Source: an uncultured Flaviramulus sp. (GTDB lineage Bacteria > Bacteroidota > Bacteroidia > Flavobacteriales > Flavobacteriaceae). From it: a stretch of DNA of 64,000 nucleotides. Below the pieces are notes generated by a model that was given only the letters and a program-made list of their open reading frames with translations, had not been told where the DNA came from and made no database searches. Positions 8,452 to 17,550 of the stretch are shown here, one piece after another (position 1 is the stretch's first letter; each line of letters opens with the position of its first letter). The translations under genes were made by a program, and so were the position numbers. The stretch is taken from the NCBI GenBank assembly GCA_947487155.1, contig CANKVS010000008.1, positions 1 to 64,000 on the forward strand, in the 5' to 3' direction.

Positions 8452-8883
8452 TTATAAAGGCAAAAAAGAATTTCCAAATTCAACATCTGCAGATAATTCT
8501 TTAATTGTTTTACTTTTTAAACTGGTTAATATATTATTTCTAGAGCGATATAAAATTTTATGTAACGGGCAAGGTTTTTCTTCATTACATTTTTCTAAAC
8601 TAAGCATACATGAATTTAGTCTTTTGTCTCCATCAATCACATATATTATAGGTATTAAACTGCTATTCAAATTAGCCTCATCTAAATAAAAACCACCTTT
8701 ATATCCTCTTGTAGAAGATATAATGTTTTCCTTAGCTAATTCCTGTAATAATTTAGCAATATATGCCTGAGGTACATTAATTGATCCTGCAATATCCTTA
8801 ACCATAACCTTATTCTCTTCACTAGAATTTAAAGCCAAAAACAACACCGCTTTAATAGCATATTTAGAAGAATTTGAAAGCAT
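8452..8883 (-). CDS. Rrf2-family regulator with Fe-S cysteine triad, at the nos locus
   Basis: The 143-residue protein has an N-terminal winged helix (about 1-70, with VPQAYIAKLLQELAKE as recognition region and RGYKGGFYL as wing) and three cysteines C92, C99 and C105 (C-X6-C-X5-C) in the loop that holds the Fe-S cluster in IscR and NsrR. Divergent placement against the N2O-reductase operon suggests an NO- or redox-sensing repressor (NsrR-like). Its own -7 box TATATTTG at 8905-8912 is followed upstream by a 16-bp palindrome, consistent with autoregulation. A paralogue with identical cysteine spacing lies at 48582. The exact signal sensed is inference. Confidence 0.85.
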   Translation of the reverse strand: MLSNSSKYAIKAVLFLALNSSEENKVMVKDIAGSINVPQAYIAKLLQELAKENIISSTRGYKGGFYLDEANLNSSLIPIIYVIDGDKRLNSCMLSLEKCNEEKPCPLHKILYRSRNNILTSLKSKTIKELSADVEFGNSFLPL

Positions 8884-8904
8884 AATTTACACCCTATTTT
8901 ACTT

Positions 8905-8931
8905 CAAATATAAAAAAGATAATTTTATCTT
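8905..8931 (-). promoter_or_regulatory. Rrf2 gene promoter with palindromic operator
   Basis: On the minus strand a consensus -7 box TATATTTG (8905-8912) lies 21 bp from the start codon. Just upstream is AAGATA-N4-TATCTT (8916-8931), a perfect 6+4+6 palindrome in the spacer region where a bound repressor would block polymerase. It is a candidate Rrf2 site. Confidence 0.55.
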
Positions 8932-8979
8932 AAATATGATTTTTATCATATTTTAATCCCTATTCAGATTATAAATTTG
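8932..8979 (+). promoter_or_regulatory. FNR/CRP-type site and -7 box of the nos operon
   Basis: A perfect 9+4+9 palindrome (8932-8953) contains the FNR-type core TGAT-TTTT-ATCA, centred at 8942.5. The consensus -7 box TAAATTTG (8972-8979) is centred 33 bp downstream, which puts the site near -41.5, the class II activation position. The same spacing occurs at norC and at 46534. Confidence 0.75.
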
Positions 8980-9023
8980 CATCAATCAAAGTTTAACTCA
9001 ATTAAACACTAAACTATATACAG

Positions 9024-9527
9024 ATGAAAAGCACACTAAACATTTTAACAGTATTATTTGTAACCCTGCTTATAAGTTGTGGTGGTAAAGAAGAAAAGAA
9101 AAAAGAAGGGTTTTCGTATGATAAAAAAGTGACCACAGAGAAAACAACAACAAAAAAAGTTGAAAAAATCCCCGCTTCAAAAAAAATAGATTTAAAAAAC
9201 AAAGGTATTGGTCCAATTAAGTCGCTTGCTCTAAACACCGAAATAGATGAAGCAATGGCTGCAAAAGGTGCCGATGTATTTAAAAAACTATGTACTGCTT
9301 GTCATAGACCAGATAAAAAATTTATTGGTCCAGCTCCTAAAGATATTTTAAGCAGAAGAACTCCTGAATGGGTAATGAACATGATTTTAAACCCAGATGA
9401 AATGACTCAAAAAGATCCATTAGCTAAAGCATTACTAATTGAGTTTAATGGTTCTCCAATGGCTAATCAAAACTTATCTGAAGAAGATGCTAGAGCCGTT
9501 TTAGAATATTTTAGAACACTAAAATAA
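9024..9527 (+). CDS. Lipoprotein c-type cytochrome of the nos operon
   Basis: A 167-residue mono-heme cytochrome c. It starts with a lipoprotein signal (lipobox LISC, C19), then a Lys/Thr-rich linker (about 20-60), then a class I cytochrome domain with the heme motif C90-T-A-C93-H94 and a probable axial methionine M146 in GSPMANQ. Being anchored in the membrane facing the periplasm and first in the operon before nosZ, it is a good candidate for the electron donor to N2O reductase. Clade II nos clusters lack NosR, so such cytochromes are thought to replace it. The donor role is inferred from context. Confidence 0.85.
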   Translation: MKSTLNILTVLFVTLLISCGGKEEKKKEGFSYDKKVTTEKTTTKKVEKIPASKKIDLKNKGIGPIKSLALNTEIDEAMAAKGADVFKKLCTACHRPDKKFIGPAPKDILSRRTPEWVMNMILNPDEMTQKDPLAKALLIEFNGSPMANQNLSEEDARAVLEYFRTLK

Positions 9528-9557
9528 CAAGCGAAAATTAAACTAAAACCAAAATAA

Positions 9558-10127
9558 ATGAAAACACTTAAGCAAATTTTAATGTATGCATTATGCCTAT
9601 TAGTATTTTCTGCATGCAAAAATGAACCCAAAAACACAAAGACACCTTCAAGTAACAAAGCTAAAACAACAGAAAAATCTGGGCAAGCATTTATTACTGA
9701 TGACGAAGGAACTCCTAATTGTTTACAAATAGCAATAGGATCTCCAGACCACAAAACGCTCGTTGCAGCAGTACAAGCTGCACAAGTTGAAAACGCTTTG
9801 GTTAATGTTGGTCCCTTAACTGTTTTTGCTCCAACTGATGATGCCTTTGCAGCTTTACCAGCAGGAACCGTAGAGAATTTAGTGAAACCAGAAAACAAAG
9901 ATGCTTTAGCTAACATTCTAAAATATCATGTAACACCAGGAACCTTAAATGCAAACATATTAACAAAACTTCCAAAACTAGGGCAAGCAAATAACCAATA
10001 TGTTCAAGTTGAAGTAGTTGATGGGAAACCTGTAATAGGTGGTGCTAATATTATTGTTTCGGTTAAGGCTGGTAACGGTATTGTACATGTAATCGATAAG
10101 GTATTATTACCACCATCAAAAGAATAG
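9558..10127 (+). CDS. Fasciclin (FAS1)-domain lipoprotein
   Basis: The 189-residue product has a lipobox at LVFSAC (C20) and one FAS1 domain (about residues 50-187), recognisable from HKTLVAAVQAA, LTVFAPTDDAFAALP and the closing NGIVHVIDKVLLPP. FAS1 domains are adhesion or scaffold modules and are not catalytic. The gene sits between the cytochrome and nosZ with short gaps (30 and 24 bp), so it belongs to the same transcript. A role in docking the cytochrome or NosZ at the membrane is possible but is inference. Confidence 0.85.
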   Translation: MKTLKQILMYALCLLVFSACKNEPKNTKTPSSNKAKTTEKSGQAFITDDEGTPNCLQIAIGSPDHKTLVAAVQAAQVENALVNVGPLTVFAPTDDAFAALPAGTVENLVKPENKDALANILKYHVTPGTLNANILTKLPKLGQANNQYVQVEVVDGKPVIGGANIIVSVKAGNGIVHVIDKVLLPPSKE

Positions 10128-10151
10128 AACCACTAATTAAATTTACAAAAA

Positions 10152-12116
10152 ATGAAACATTTATTAAAGTTAACAATTGCAATAGTATCTGTTCTAGTAG
10201 CATTTACAAGTTGTAATAATACATCAAAATCTAATTCTGGAGCACTATCTAGTAGTGCCGCAGAAAAAGTATATGTAGCACCTGGCGATCATGACGAATT
10301 TTACGCCTTTATCTCTGGTGGATTTAGCGGACAACTATCTGTTTACGGCTTACCATCTGGTCGTTTATTTAAAGTGATTCCTGTATTCTCTCAAGATGCA
10401 GAAAAAGCTTATGGATATAATGAAGAAACTAAACCAATGCTTAATACATCTCATGGTTTTGTGCCTTGGGATGATGCTCACCATCCAGATATTTCTCAAA
10501 CTAATGGTGTTATTGATGGTCGTTGGGTGTTTATAAATGGTAACAATACCCCTCGTATTGCAAAAATAGATTTATCAACTTTTGAAACAACTGAAATTAT
10601 TGAAATTCCAAATAGTGCCGGTAACCACAGTTCATCTTTCGTAACTGAAAATAGCGAGTATGTCGTCGCGGGAACCCGTTTTTCAATTCCAATTCCACAA
10701 AAAGATATGCCTATAAAAGACTATAAGGGAAACTTTAAAGGTTCTTTATCATTCATTTCTATCGACCCGGAACATGGCCATATGGACATTAAATTCCAGT
10801 TAATCATGCCTGGTTTCGATTACGATCTATCACATCCCGGACGTGGAAAATCTCATGGTTGGTTCTTCTTTACAACTTATAACACAGAAGAAGCTAGCAC
10901 ACTTATGGAAGTAAATGCTTCTCAAAACGATAAAGATTTTATAGCCGCAGTAAACTGGAAAAAAATTGAAGAATACGTTAACAACGGAGGAGGTACAATG
11001 ATGCCCGCCAAATATGCACACAATGTTTATGATGAAGCAACACATTCGGCAACATCAACCATGAAAAAAGAAGTGCTTACTGTAAATCCTTTAGATGTAC
11101 CTGGAGCCGTTTATTTCTTACCAACACCTAAATCACCTCACGGTTGTGACGTAGATCCAACGGGAGAATATATTGTTGGAAATGGGAAATTGTCTGCAAA
11201 CTTAACAGTGCACTCATTTACTAAAATGCTTAAAGCTATTGAAGATAATAAAGTTGCAGGTGAAGCCTATGGAATTCCAATCTTAAACTTCGAAGATGTT
11301 TTAGCCGGAGTTGTTGAGCAACCGGGTTTGGGTCCATTACACACCGAGTTTGATGGTAAAGGCAATGCGTATACAACCTTCTTTATTTCTTCTGAAGTTG
11401 TAAAATGGAAAATAGGAACTTGGGAAGTGGTAGACAGACAACCTTGTTATTATTCTGTTGGACATTTAATGATTCCCGGCGGAAACTCACAAAAACCATT
11501 TGGAAAGTACGTAGTAGCAATGAATAAAATTACAAAAGATCGCTATTTACCAACTGGCCCGGAAGTAACGCAATCTGCGCAACTTTACGATATCTCAGGA
11601 GATAAAATGGAGTTACTTTTAGATTTTCCTACTATTGGGGAACCTCACTATGCAGCCGGATGTCCTGCCGATTTAATAAAACCACGTTCTAAAAAATTAT
11701 TTAAACTGGAAGACAACAAACATCCATATGCTGCATTAAGCGAAGCTGATACCAAGGTCGTTAGAGATGGAAAAACGGTTCATATTTATATGACCACGAT
11801 TCGTAGTCACTTTGCACCAGACAACATAGAAGGTATTAAAGTGGGAGATAAAGTGTATTTCCACGTTACAAACTTAGAGCAGGATTACGACGTACCACAT
11901 GGTGTAAGTATGATTGGAGCAAACACTTCAGAATTATTAATTATGCCTGGACAAACAGAAACCTTCCTTTGGGAGCCTAAACAAGTTGGTGTTTGGCCAT
12001 TCTATTGTACAGATTTCTGTTCAGCATTACATCAGGAAATGCAAGGTTATGTTCGTGTATCTCCAGCTAATTCTAATACACCTTTAAAATGGTCGTTAGG
12101 AGAAGATATAGAATAG
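10152..12116 (+). CDS. nosZ: Nitrous oxide reductase, clade II (lipoprotein/Sec type)
   Basis: NosZ reduces N2O to N2 using the CuA and CuZ centres. The 654-residue protein begins with a lipoprotein signal (AFTSC, C21) rather than a twin-arginine signal, which marks clade II. The beta-propeller carries the His-rich copper-cluster motifs DDAHHPD, GKSHGWFFF, SPHGCDVDP and GPLHTEFDG. The C-terminal cupredoxin holds the CuA ligands H583 (DVPHGV), C619, C623, H627 and M630 (CTDFCSALHQEM). The tryptophan found between the cysteines in the Pseudomonas enzyme is an aspartate here. It is the third gene of the FNR-type promoter operon. Confidence 0.98.
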   Translation: MKHLLKLTIAIVSVLVAFTSCNNTSKSNSGALSSSAAEKVYVAPGDHDEFYAFISGGFSGQLSVYGLPSGRLFKVIPVFSQDAEKAYGYNEETKPMLNTSHGFVPWDDAHHPDISQTNGVIDGRWVFINGNNTPRIAKIDLSTFETTEIIEIPNSAGNHSSSFVTENSEYVVAGTRFSIPIPQKDMPIKDYKGNFKGSLSFISIDPEHGHMDIKFQLIMPGFDYDLSHPGRGKSHGWFFFTTYNTEEASTLMEVNASQNDKDFIAAVNWKKIEEYVNNGGGTMMPAKYAHNVYDEATHSATSTMKKEVLTVNPLDVPGAVYFLPTPKSPHGCDVDPTGEYIVGNGKLSANLTVHSFTKMLKAIEDNKVAGEAYGIPILNFEDVLAGVVEQPGLGPLHTEFDGKGNAYTTFFISSEVVKWKIGTWEVVDRQPCYYSVGHLMIPGGNSQKPFGKYVVAMNKITKDRYLPTGPEVTQSAQLYDISGDKMELLLDFPTIGEPHYAAGCPADLIKPRSKKLFKLEDNKHPYAALSEADTKVVRDGKTVHIYMTTIRSHFAPDNIEGIKVGDKVYFHVTNLEQDYDVPHGVSMIGANTSELLIMPGQTETFLWEPKQVGVWPFYCTDFCSALHQEMQGYVRVSPANSNTPLKWSLGEDIE

Positions 12117-12160
12117 ATAAAATTAGGGGAATTTTGTTTTAGTGTTTATTTTCCTAAATA

Positions 12161-12199
12161 AGGCGAGAGTTGTATTTTTTCGCTCTCGCCTTTCTTTTT
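12161..12199 (+). terminator. Hairpin after nosZ
   Basis: A perfect 10-bp stem (AAGGCGAGAG pairing with CTCTCGCCTT, 12-nt loop) followed by TCTTTTT. It probably ends or thins the cytochrome-fasciclin-nosZ transcript before the maturation genes. Confidence 0.8.
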
Positions 12200-12239
12200 A
12201 AAACACTAATAAAAACACTATATATTAAGACTTAGTATT

Positions 12240-12830
12240 ATGAAAAAGTCAAACAAACTAATGCTTTTAGCAGCATTACTCCCATTAGCCTTGTTTATTT
12301 TTCCTTTATGGAATATCACACTCGAAGCGCCACAATATCCAATTCCGTTAGGGATGAATATTCATATTAATGATTTTTCTGATGCACATCCGCACGATAT
12401 TAAAAACATAAATTTAATGAATCATTATGTAGGTATGAAATACATTCCGGATGCCATTCCAGAATTTAAAATTTTTCCAGCAGGCATTATTATTACAACT
12501 ATTCTGGGGTTAATAATTGCATTTAAGGGCAACTACAAATGGTTCTTATTTTGGTTTATTTTGATGATTGTTATAAGCAGTGCCGGTTTATATGACTTTT
12601 ACCTTTGGGAGCATGACTATGGACATGATTTAGACCCAAAGGCAATAATGAAATTCACCAATCCGGACGGAACGGTTATGGGCTTTCAACCGCCACTTTT
12701 TGGTAGTAAAGATATTTTGAATTTTAAAGCGCATTCCTATCCGCGATTAGGTGCCTTATTTTTAGGATTGGGCATTGCTGCATCACTTATTGCCTATTTA
12801 GTAGGTAAGAAAAACAAAAATCGTATTTGA
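12240..12830 (+). CDS. His-rich four-helix membrane protein of the nos cluster
   Basis: A 196-residue protein with four predicted membrane helices (about 7-25, 79-96, 99-120, 171-190) and two long loops on one side. The loops are rich in possible metal ligands: NIHINDFSDAHPHD and LMNHYVGMKY in the first, and WEHDYGHDLD and FKAHSYPR in the second. I recognise it only as a protein that recurs in clade II nos clusters. Its place between nosZ and nosL, and the His/Met-rich loops, suggest copper handling or electron transfer to NosZ. No enzymatic motif was found. Confidence 0.7.
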   Translation: MKKSNKLMLLAALLPLALFIFPLWNITLEAPQYPIPLGMNIHINDFSDAHPHDIKNINLMNHYVGMKYIPDAIPEFKIFPAGIIITTILGLIIAFKGNYKWFLFWFILMIVISSAGLYDFYLWEHDYGHDLDPKAIMKFTNPDGTVMGFQPPLFGSKDILNFKAHSYPRLGALFLGLGIAASLIAYLVGKKNKNRI

Positions 12831-12868
12831 TTATGTAGAAAAAACAGAACATAAAAAACACTAAAAAC

Positions 12869-13309
12869 ATGCAAACACTAAAACACTATTCAATCATTGC
12901 ATTACTTCTCCTTTTAATTAGTTGCAATGCCTCACCTCAAGCCATAGACTATGGAAGTGATGGGTGTCATTTTTGTAAAATGACTATTGTAGACAAAGTT
13001 CATGCAGCAGAGGTGGTAACAAAAAAAAGCAAAGTATATAAATTTGACGCCACAGAATGTATGGTCAATTTTATAAAAGAATTTGATACTTCTGAAATTA
13101 AACTCTATTTATCAAACAATTACACAGAGCCTGAAGCACTTATTGATGCTACAAAAGCAACCTTTTTAATTAGCGAAAATATCCCTAGTCCTATGGGTGC
13201 TTTCTTATCAGCTTTTAAAAATAGATTTGATGCAGAAAAAATTCAAAAAGACAAAAGTGGTACACTTTACACCTGGAAAGAACTCCTAAATTATTTGAAT
13301 AATAAATAG
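12869..13309 (+). CDS. nosL: NosL copper-chaperone lipoprotein
   Basis: A 146-residue lipoprotein (lipobox LISC, C19) of the NosL family, which binds Cu(I) and delivers it to apo-NosZ. The family pattern is readable as DGCHFCKMTIVD (Cys-X2-Cys-X-Met), FDATECMVNFI and PSPMGAFLSAF. It follows the His-rich membrane gene by 38 bp and precedes a second, longer NosL-domain protein by 30 bp, so the two NosL modules are consecutive in one operon. Confidence 0.92.
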   Translation: MQTLKHYSIIALLLLLISCNASPQAIDYGSDGCHFCKMTIVDKVHAAEVVTKKSKVYKFDATECMVNFIKEFDTSEIKLYLSNNYTEPEALIDATKATFLISENIPSPMGAFLSAFKNRFDAEKIQKDKSGTLYTWKELLNYLNNK

Positions 13310-13339
13310 AGGTAAACTCTATTAAATAACGCAATACCT

Positions 13340-14740
13340 ATGAAACGTATTTGTTTACTTTCAGCACTGTTTATATGCCTGTTTTTAAGCCATATAAATG
13401 CTCAAAACAACAAGCAATGTATACATTGCAATATGACTATTCAAGATGAATTTCATAAAGCTTCAGCAAAACTAGAAAACAAAACCATTTATTTTGATGC
13501 TATTGAATGTCTAATAAATTACCTAAAAGTCCATAATGAAAAAGGCATATCTTCATTACAAGTCTCAAATTATAAAACAGGTAAATTAATAGCTGCAAAA
13601 ACAGCAACCTATTTAAAAAGTAAAGCTATCCCAAGCCCAATGGGAGCAAATTTATCGGCATTTAAAAATAAGGAAGCTGCAGAAAAAACTCAAAAAGAAA
13701 AAGAAGGAGAACTGTATTCTTGGGAAACTATCAATTTAAAATTTAAAGACTCAAAATTCGGTGCTGTAAACCACAGCCATCACGATCATTACCGACCAGA
13801 TGCACACGCGCCAATTGGGGTAATGGGCGATCACTTACACAAAAAAGGAGGTTTTATGCTATCTTTTCGCTATATGAATATGGCTATGGATGGAAACAAA
13901 TCTGGTACAAACAACATTAGCGATACCACTATTTATAGTAGTTTTATGGTCGCTCCTCAAGAAATGACTATGGAGATGTACATGCTGGGAATCATGTATG
14001 CGCCGTCTAATAAACTCACACTCATGTTAATGCAAAACTTTGCAAAAAAAGACATGGATTTAACAGCGAGAATGATGATGAATGGCATGCCTATGTTACG
14101 CAATTTTTCAACAAGTTCGTCTGGTTTAGGCGACTTAAAATTTGGAGCTATGTATGGGGTGTTTAATAATCATAAATCATCATTACACTTAAACGGAACA
14201 TTAAATATTCCTGTTGGTGATATTGAAAATAGAGACAACACACCCATGATGAATGATATAAAATTGCCCTATACCATGCAACTAGGTAGCGGTACTTTTG
14301 ATGTCACTCTTGGAGCAACCTATAAGCAAAATTTTACAAGAACGTCTTGGGGAACACAATTTTTAAACACATTTAGAACAGGAAAAAACAGTGAAGGTTA
14401 TCGTTTTGGTAATATCACACATCTTAATATTTGGGGAGCCTGCAAATTGTCTAAAAATTTTAGTGTATCTAGTCGTGTTCTAGGAATTTTAGAAGGAAAA
14501 TTGAAAGGCATAGATTCAGATTTAAACCCAATGATGGTTACTACTGCAAATATCAATAATTATGGCTCTAATAAAATTAAAACATTTATTGGATTAAATA
14601 TGGCGTTTCCGCAAACCTCAAGCCTAAACAATTTCAGGTTTGGTATTGAAGCTGGAGTTCCTATTTACGAAGATTACAATGGCATTCAAATGAATGAAAA
14701 TTTAAATCTAAACTTTGGCGTAAAATATAATGTATTTTAA
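13340..14740 (+). CDS. NosL-domain / outer-membrane beta-barrel fusion
   Basis: The 466-residue protein has a signal peptide (to about residue 22), a NosL-like module (about 23-135: CIHCNMTIQDEFHKA, YFDAIECLINYL, PSPMGANLSAFKN), a His-rich linker (NHSHHDHYRPDAHAP, about 149-163), and then about 300 residues of beta-strand sequence that is unusually rich in methionine (MNMAMDG, MTMEMYMLGIMYAP, MMMNGMPM). The second part resembles outer-membrane barrel proteins often annotated simply as transporter and found near copper genes. The fusion suggests a pore that passes copper to an attached chaperone domain. That function is inference. Confidence 0.75.
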   Translation: MKRICLLSALFICLFLSHINAQNNKQCIHCNMTIQDEFHKASAKLENKTIYFDAIECLINYLKVHNEKGISSLQVSNYKTGKLIAAKTATYLKSKAIPSPMGANLSAFKNKEAAEKTQKEKEGELYSWETINLKFKDSKFGAVNHSHHDHYRPDAHAPIGVMGDHLHKKGGFMLSFRYMNMAMDGNKSGTNNISDTTIYSSFMVAPQEMTMEMYMLGIMYAPSNKLTLMLMQNFAKKDMDLTARMMMNGMPMLRNFSTSSSGLGDLKFGAMYGVFNNHKSSLHLNGTLNIPVGDIENRDNTPMMNDIKLPYTMQLGSGTFDVTLGATYKQNFTRTSWGTQFLNTFRTGKNSEGYRFGNITHLNIWGACKLSKNFSVSSRVLGILEGKLKGIDSDLNPMMVTTANINNYGSNKIKTFIGLNMAFPQTSSLNNFRFGIEAGVPIYEDYNGIQMNENLNLNFGVKYNVF

Positions 14741-15985
14741 ATGAAATGCTTTTTACAACATAGCGTATTTCTAATTTTAGTTTTTACAAGTTATATAGGC
14801 TTTTCTCAAACTATAAACGTTTGTGAAGATTGCTCTATTTCAAGTATTAAAAGTGCCATTAAACAAGCTAAAAATTATGATACTATTGTTATAAAAAAAG
14901 GAACTTATAAAGAATATAACATCGTTATAGATAAACCACTAACTATTATTGGTAAAAACTACCCCGTTATTGATGGCGAATTAAAGGGTGAGGTGATAAC
15001 CATTATCTCAAATAATGTAACCGTTGATGGTTTATTTGTTATTAATGTTGGCACAAGTTACACCGAAGATTATGCTGCTATTCGTGTGCGACGTAGCAAA
15101 CATTTCGTTATTAAAAATATTGTTTTAGAAAAGTTGTTTTTTGGTATTTATATAGAAAAATCTAGTTACGGAAAAATATATCATAACAAAATTATTGGTG
15201 ATGCTATTGAAGAATATAATTCTGGAAACGGCATCCAATTGTGGTATAGTAATCATATTGAAATTGAACATAATTATGTAGAGCACGTTCGTGATGGCAT
15301 TTATTTAGAATTTTCAGATGATTGCTTAATCAAAAATAATGTAAGTGCTGAAAACCTGCGTTATGGTTTGCATTTTATGTTTTCTAACGATGATGTGTAT
15401 CAAGATAATACTTTCGAAAATAATGGTGCTGGAGTTGCCGTTATGTTTTCTAAAAAAATAAAAATGTTAAATAATATTTTTAAAGAAAACTGGGGAACAG
15501 CATCTTATGGTATGCTTTTAAAAGAAATTAATGATGCCGAAATTATAGGCAATACTTTTGAAGAAAACACTATTGGTATTAATATTGAAGGCTCAAACAG
15601 AATCACTTATAAAAACAACAATTTTACTAATAATGGTTGGGCAATAAAAGTACGTGGTGCCTGTTATGCAAATCGTTTTTTAGAAAATAACTTCTTGTAC
15701 AACTCTTTTGATATTTCATACAATAGTAAAGTAAACGATAATGTATTCGATAAAAATTATTGGAGCAATTACACGGGTTACGATTTAGATAAAAATGGCG
15801 TTGGCGATATTCCTTACAGACCTGTAAAACTGTTTTCGTACATTGTAAATAGAACTCCAGAAACCATCATTTTACTTCGAAGTTTATTTATAGACCTTAT
15901 TGATTTCTCTGAAAAAGTGTCGCCAGTTTTTACACCAGATAATCTTATGGATAATAATCCTTTAATAAAAAAAATTACATGGTAA
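14741..15985 (+). CDS. nosD: NosD periplasmic copper-maturation protein
   Basis: The 414-residue protein has a signal peptide (cleavage near IGFSQ, residue 23) followed by right-handed beta-helix repeats (CASH/NosD type) with recurring N-rich turns such as IKNNVSAENLRYGL and DNTFENNGAG. NosD works with the NosFY transporter to supply sulfur or copper components for the CuZ centre of NosZ. Its start codon follows the previous stop directly, and it overlaps nosF by 7 bp, indicating tight translational coupling. Confidence 0.93.
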   Translation: MKCFLQHSVFLILVFTSYIGFSQTINVCEDCSISSIKSAIKQAKNYDTIVIKKGTYKEYNIVIDKPLTIIGKNYPVIDGELKGEVITIISNNVTVDGLFVINVGTSYTEDYAAIRVRRSKHFVIKNIVLEKLFFGIYIEKSSYGKIYHNKIIGDAIEEYNSGNGIQLWYSNHIEIEHNYVEHVRDGIYLEFSDDCLIKNNVSAENLRYGLHFMFSNDDVYQDNTFENNGAGVAVMFSKKIKMLNNIFKENWGTASYGMLLKEINDAEIIGNTFEENTIGINIEGSNRITYKNNNFTNNGWAIKVRGACYANRFLENNFLYNSFDISYNSKVNDNVFDKNYWSNYTGYDLDKNGVGDIPYRPVKLFSYIVNRTPETIILLRSLFIDLIDFSEKVSPVFTPDNLMDNNPLIKKITW

Positions 15986-16686
15986 GCATTCAAAATTTAT
16001 ATAAGAAATTTGGCAAAAACCAAGTATTAAGTGGAGTTGATTTAGATATAAATAGCGGTGGGATTTTCGCTGTATTAGGACCCAATGGCTCTGGAAAAAC
16101 CACATTAATAAAATCTGTATTAGGCATGGTTATTCCTAATAAAGGTGAAATTTCTGTACTAGGAAACAACATTAAAAACAGTTCGAACTATAGATACAAA
16201 ATAGACTATTTACCACAAATAGCTAATTTCCCAAGTAACTTAAAGGTGAAAGAACTCGTTAAAATGATTAAAGATTTACGAGGGTACACCACCGAAGATT
16301 TACGTTTAATAGAGCTATTTAAATTAGAGCCTTTTTTAAATAAAAAGCTAGGAACTCTTTCTGGGGGGACTAAGCAAAAAGTAAATTTAGTATTAACTTT
16401 TATGTTTAATAGTCCTTTAATTATTTTAGACGAACCCACAACAGGCTTAGACCCTATTTCACTTATTCGCTTAAAAGATTTAATACAAGTTGAAAAAGCC
16501 AAAGGAAAAACCATTTTAATAACCTCTCACATTATGAGCTTTGTTGAAGAAGTTTCAGATGAAATTGTGTTTTTATTAGAAGGAAAAATTTACTTTAAAG
16601 GCACTATTTCAGAATTAAAAACCAAGACCAATCAGCCAGATTTTGAGCATGCCATTGCGTCTATATTAACTGATAATCATGCTTAA
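15979..16686 (+). CDS. nosF: NosF ABC-transporter ATPase
   Basis: A 235-residue ABC ATPase with Walker A GPNGSGKTT (residues 34-42), signature LSGGTKQKV, Walker B LIILDEPTTG, and a downstream switch histidine in ITSHIMS. It pairs with NosY to energise maturation of the NosZ copper cluster. Its start overlaps the end of nosD and its end overlaps the start of nosY by 8 bp, so the three proteins are made together. Confidence 0.94.
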   Translation: MVSIQNLYKKFGKNQVLSGVDLDINSGGIFAVLGPNGSGKTTLIKSVLGMVIPNKGEISVLGNNIKNSSNYRYKIDYLPQIANFPSNLKVKELVKMIKDLRGYTTEDLRLIELFKLEPFLNKKLGTLSGGTKQKVNLVLTFMFNSPLIILDEPTTGLDPISLIRLKDLIQVEKAKGKTILITSHIMSFVEEVSDEIVFLLEGKIYFKGTISELKTKTNQPDFEHAIASILTDNHA

Positions 16687-17461
16687 AATATTAAAATATA
16701 GTTTTTTCGATTTGATGCGTAGTCGTTGGAGTTACGTCTATTTTGCATTCTATTTATTACTTGGTATTGTACTCTTATTTTTAAATAACGACCTCTCTAA
16801 AGCTGTTATAACTTTAATGAATGTTATTATTGTTTTAGTGCCTTTAATAGGAACCATTTTTGGAGTGATGTATTTTTATAATTCAAAAGAATTTACAGAA
16901 CTATTATTAGCACAACCCTTAAAACGATCGTCTATATTTTTAGGGCAATATTTAGGTGTAGCCCTATCGCTTTCTATGAGTTTAATTTTAGGTTTAGGGC
17001 TTCCGTTTGTGTTCTACGGTTTATTTAAATCGAATACCATTTGGGATTTTTCATTATTACTAATTACAGGAACATTCTTAACACTCATCTTTACGGCATT
17101 AGCTTTTAATATTGCACTGTCTAACGAAAATAAAATTAAAGGGTTTGGCTATGCCATACTCTTATGGTTATTTTTGGCGATTATTTATGATGGCATATTT
17201 TTAATGACATTAGTCCTATTTGAAGATTACCCTTTAGATAAATTATCGCTAATAGGCACTATGCTTAATCCCATAGATTTATCGAGAACGCTTATTCTTT
17301 TAAAGCTTGATATCTCAGCGTTATTGGGTTATACGGGGGCTATATTTAAACAATTTTTTGGCACTAGTTTCGGGCTTATTATTTCCTTTATAATGCTTAT
17401 TGTTTGGGTGGTTTTACCAGTTCTAAGAATTGTATTTAAGGCAAAAAAGAAAGATTTTTAG
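16679..17461 (+). CDS. nosY: NosY ABC-transporter permease
   Basis: A 260-residue integral membrane protein with six hydrophobic segments (about 15-35, 40-65, 95-120, 125-150, 158-180, 230-255). It belongs to the ABC-2 permease group and forms the membrane partner of NosF. The N-terminus MLKILKYSFFDLMRSRWSY is typical of NosY. It is the last gene of the nos cluster; the next gene on this strand is norC, 7.7 kb away. Confidence 0.92.
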   Translation: MLKILKYSFFDLMRSRWSYVYFAFYLLLGIVLLFLNNDLSKAVITLMNVIIVLVPLIGTIFGVMYFYNSKEFTELLLAQPLKRSSIFLGQYLGVALSLSMSLILGLGLPFVFYGLFKSNTIWDFSLLLITGTFLTLIFTALAFNIALSNENKIKGFGYAILLWLFLAIIYDGIFLMTLVLFEDYPLDKLSLIGTMLNPIDLSRTLILLKLDISALLGYTGAIFKQFFGTSFGLIISFIMLIVWVVLPVLRIVFKAKKKDF

Positions 17462-17550
17462 CCAAAAATAGTTTAAAACAAACTAGTATATATTAACGTG
17501 AATAATAAGAAAAAGAGTGTTTTCAATTTGTATTAATTTTTGATATTCCT

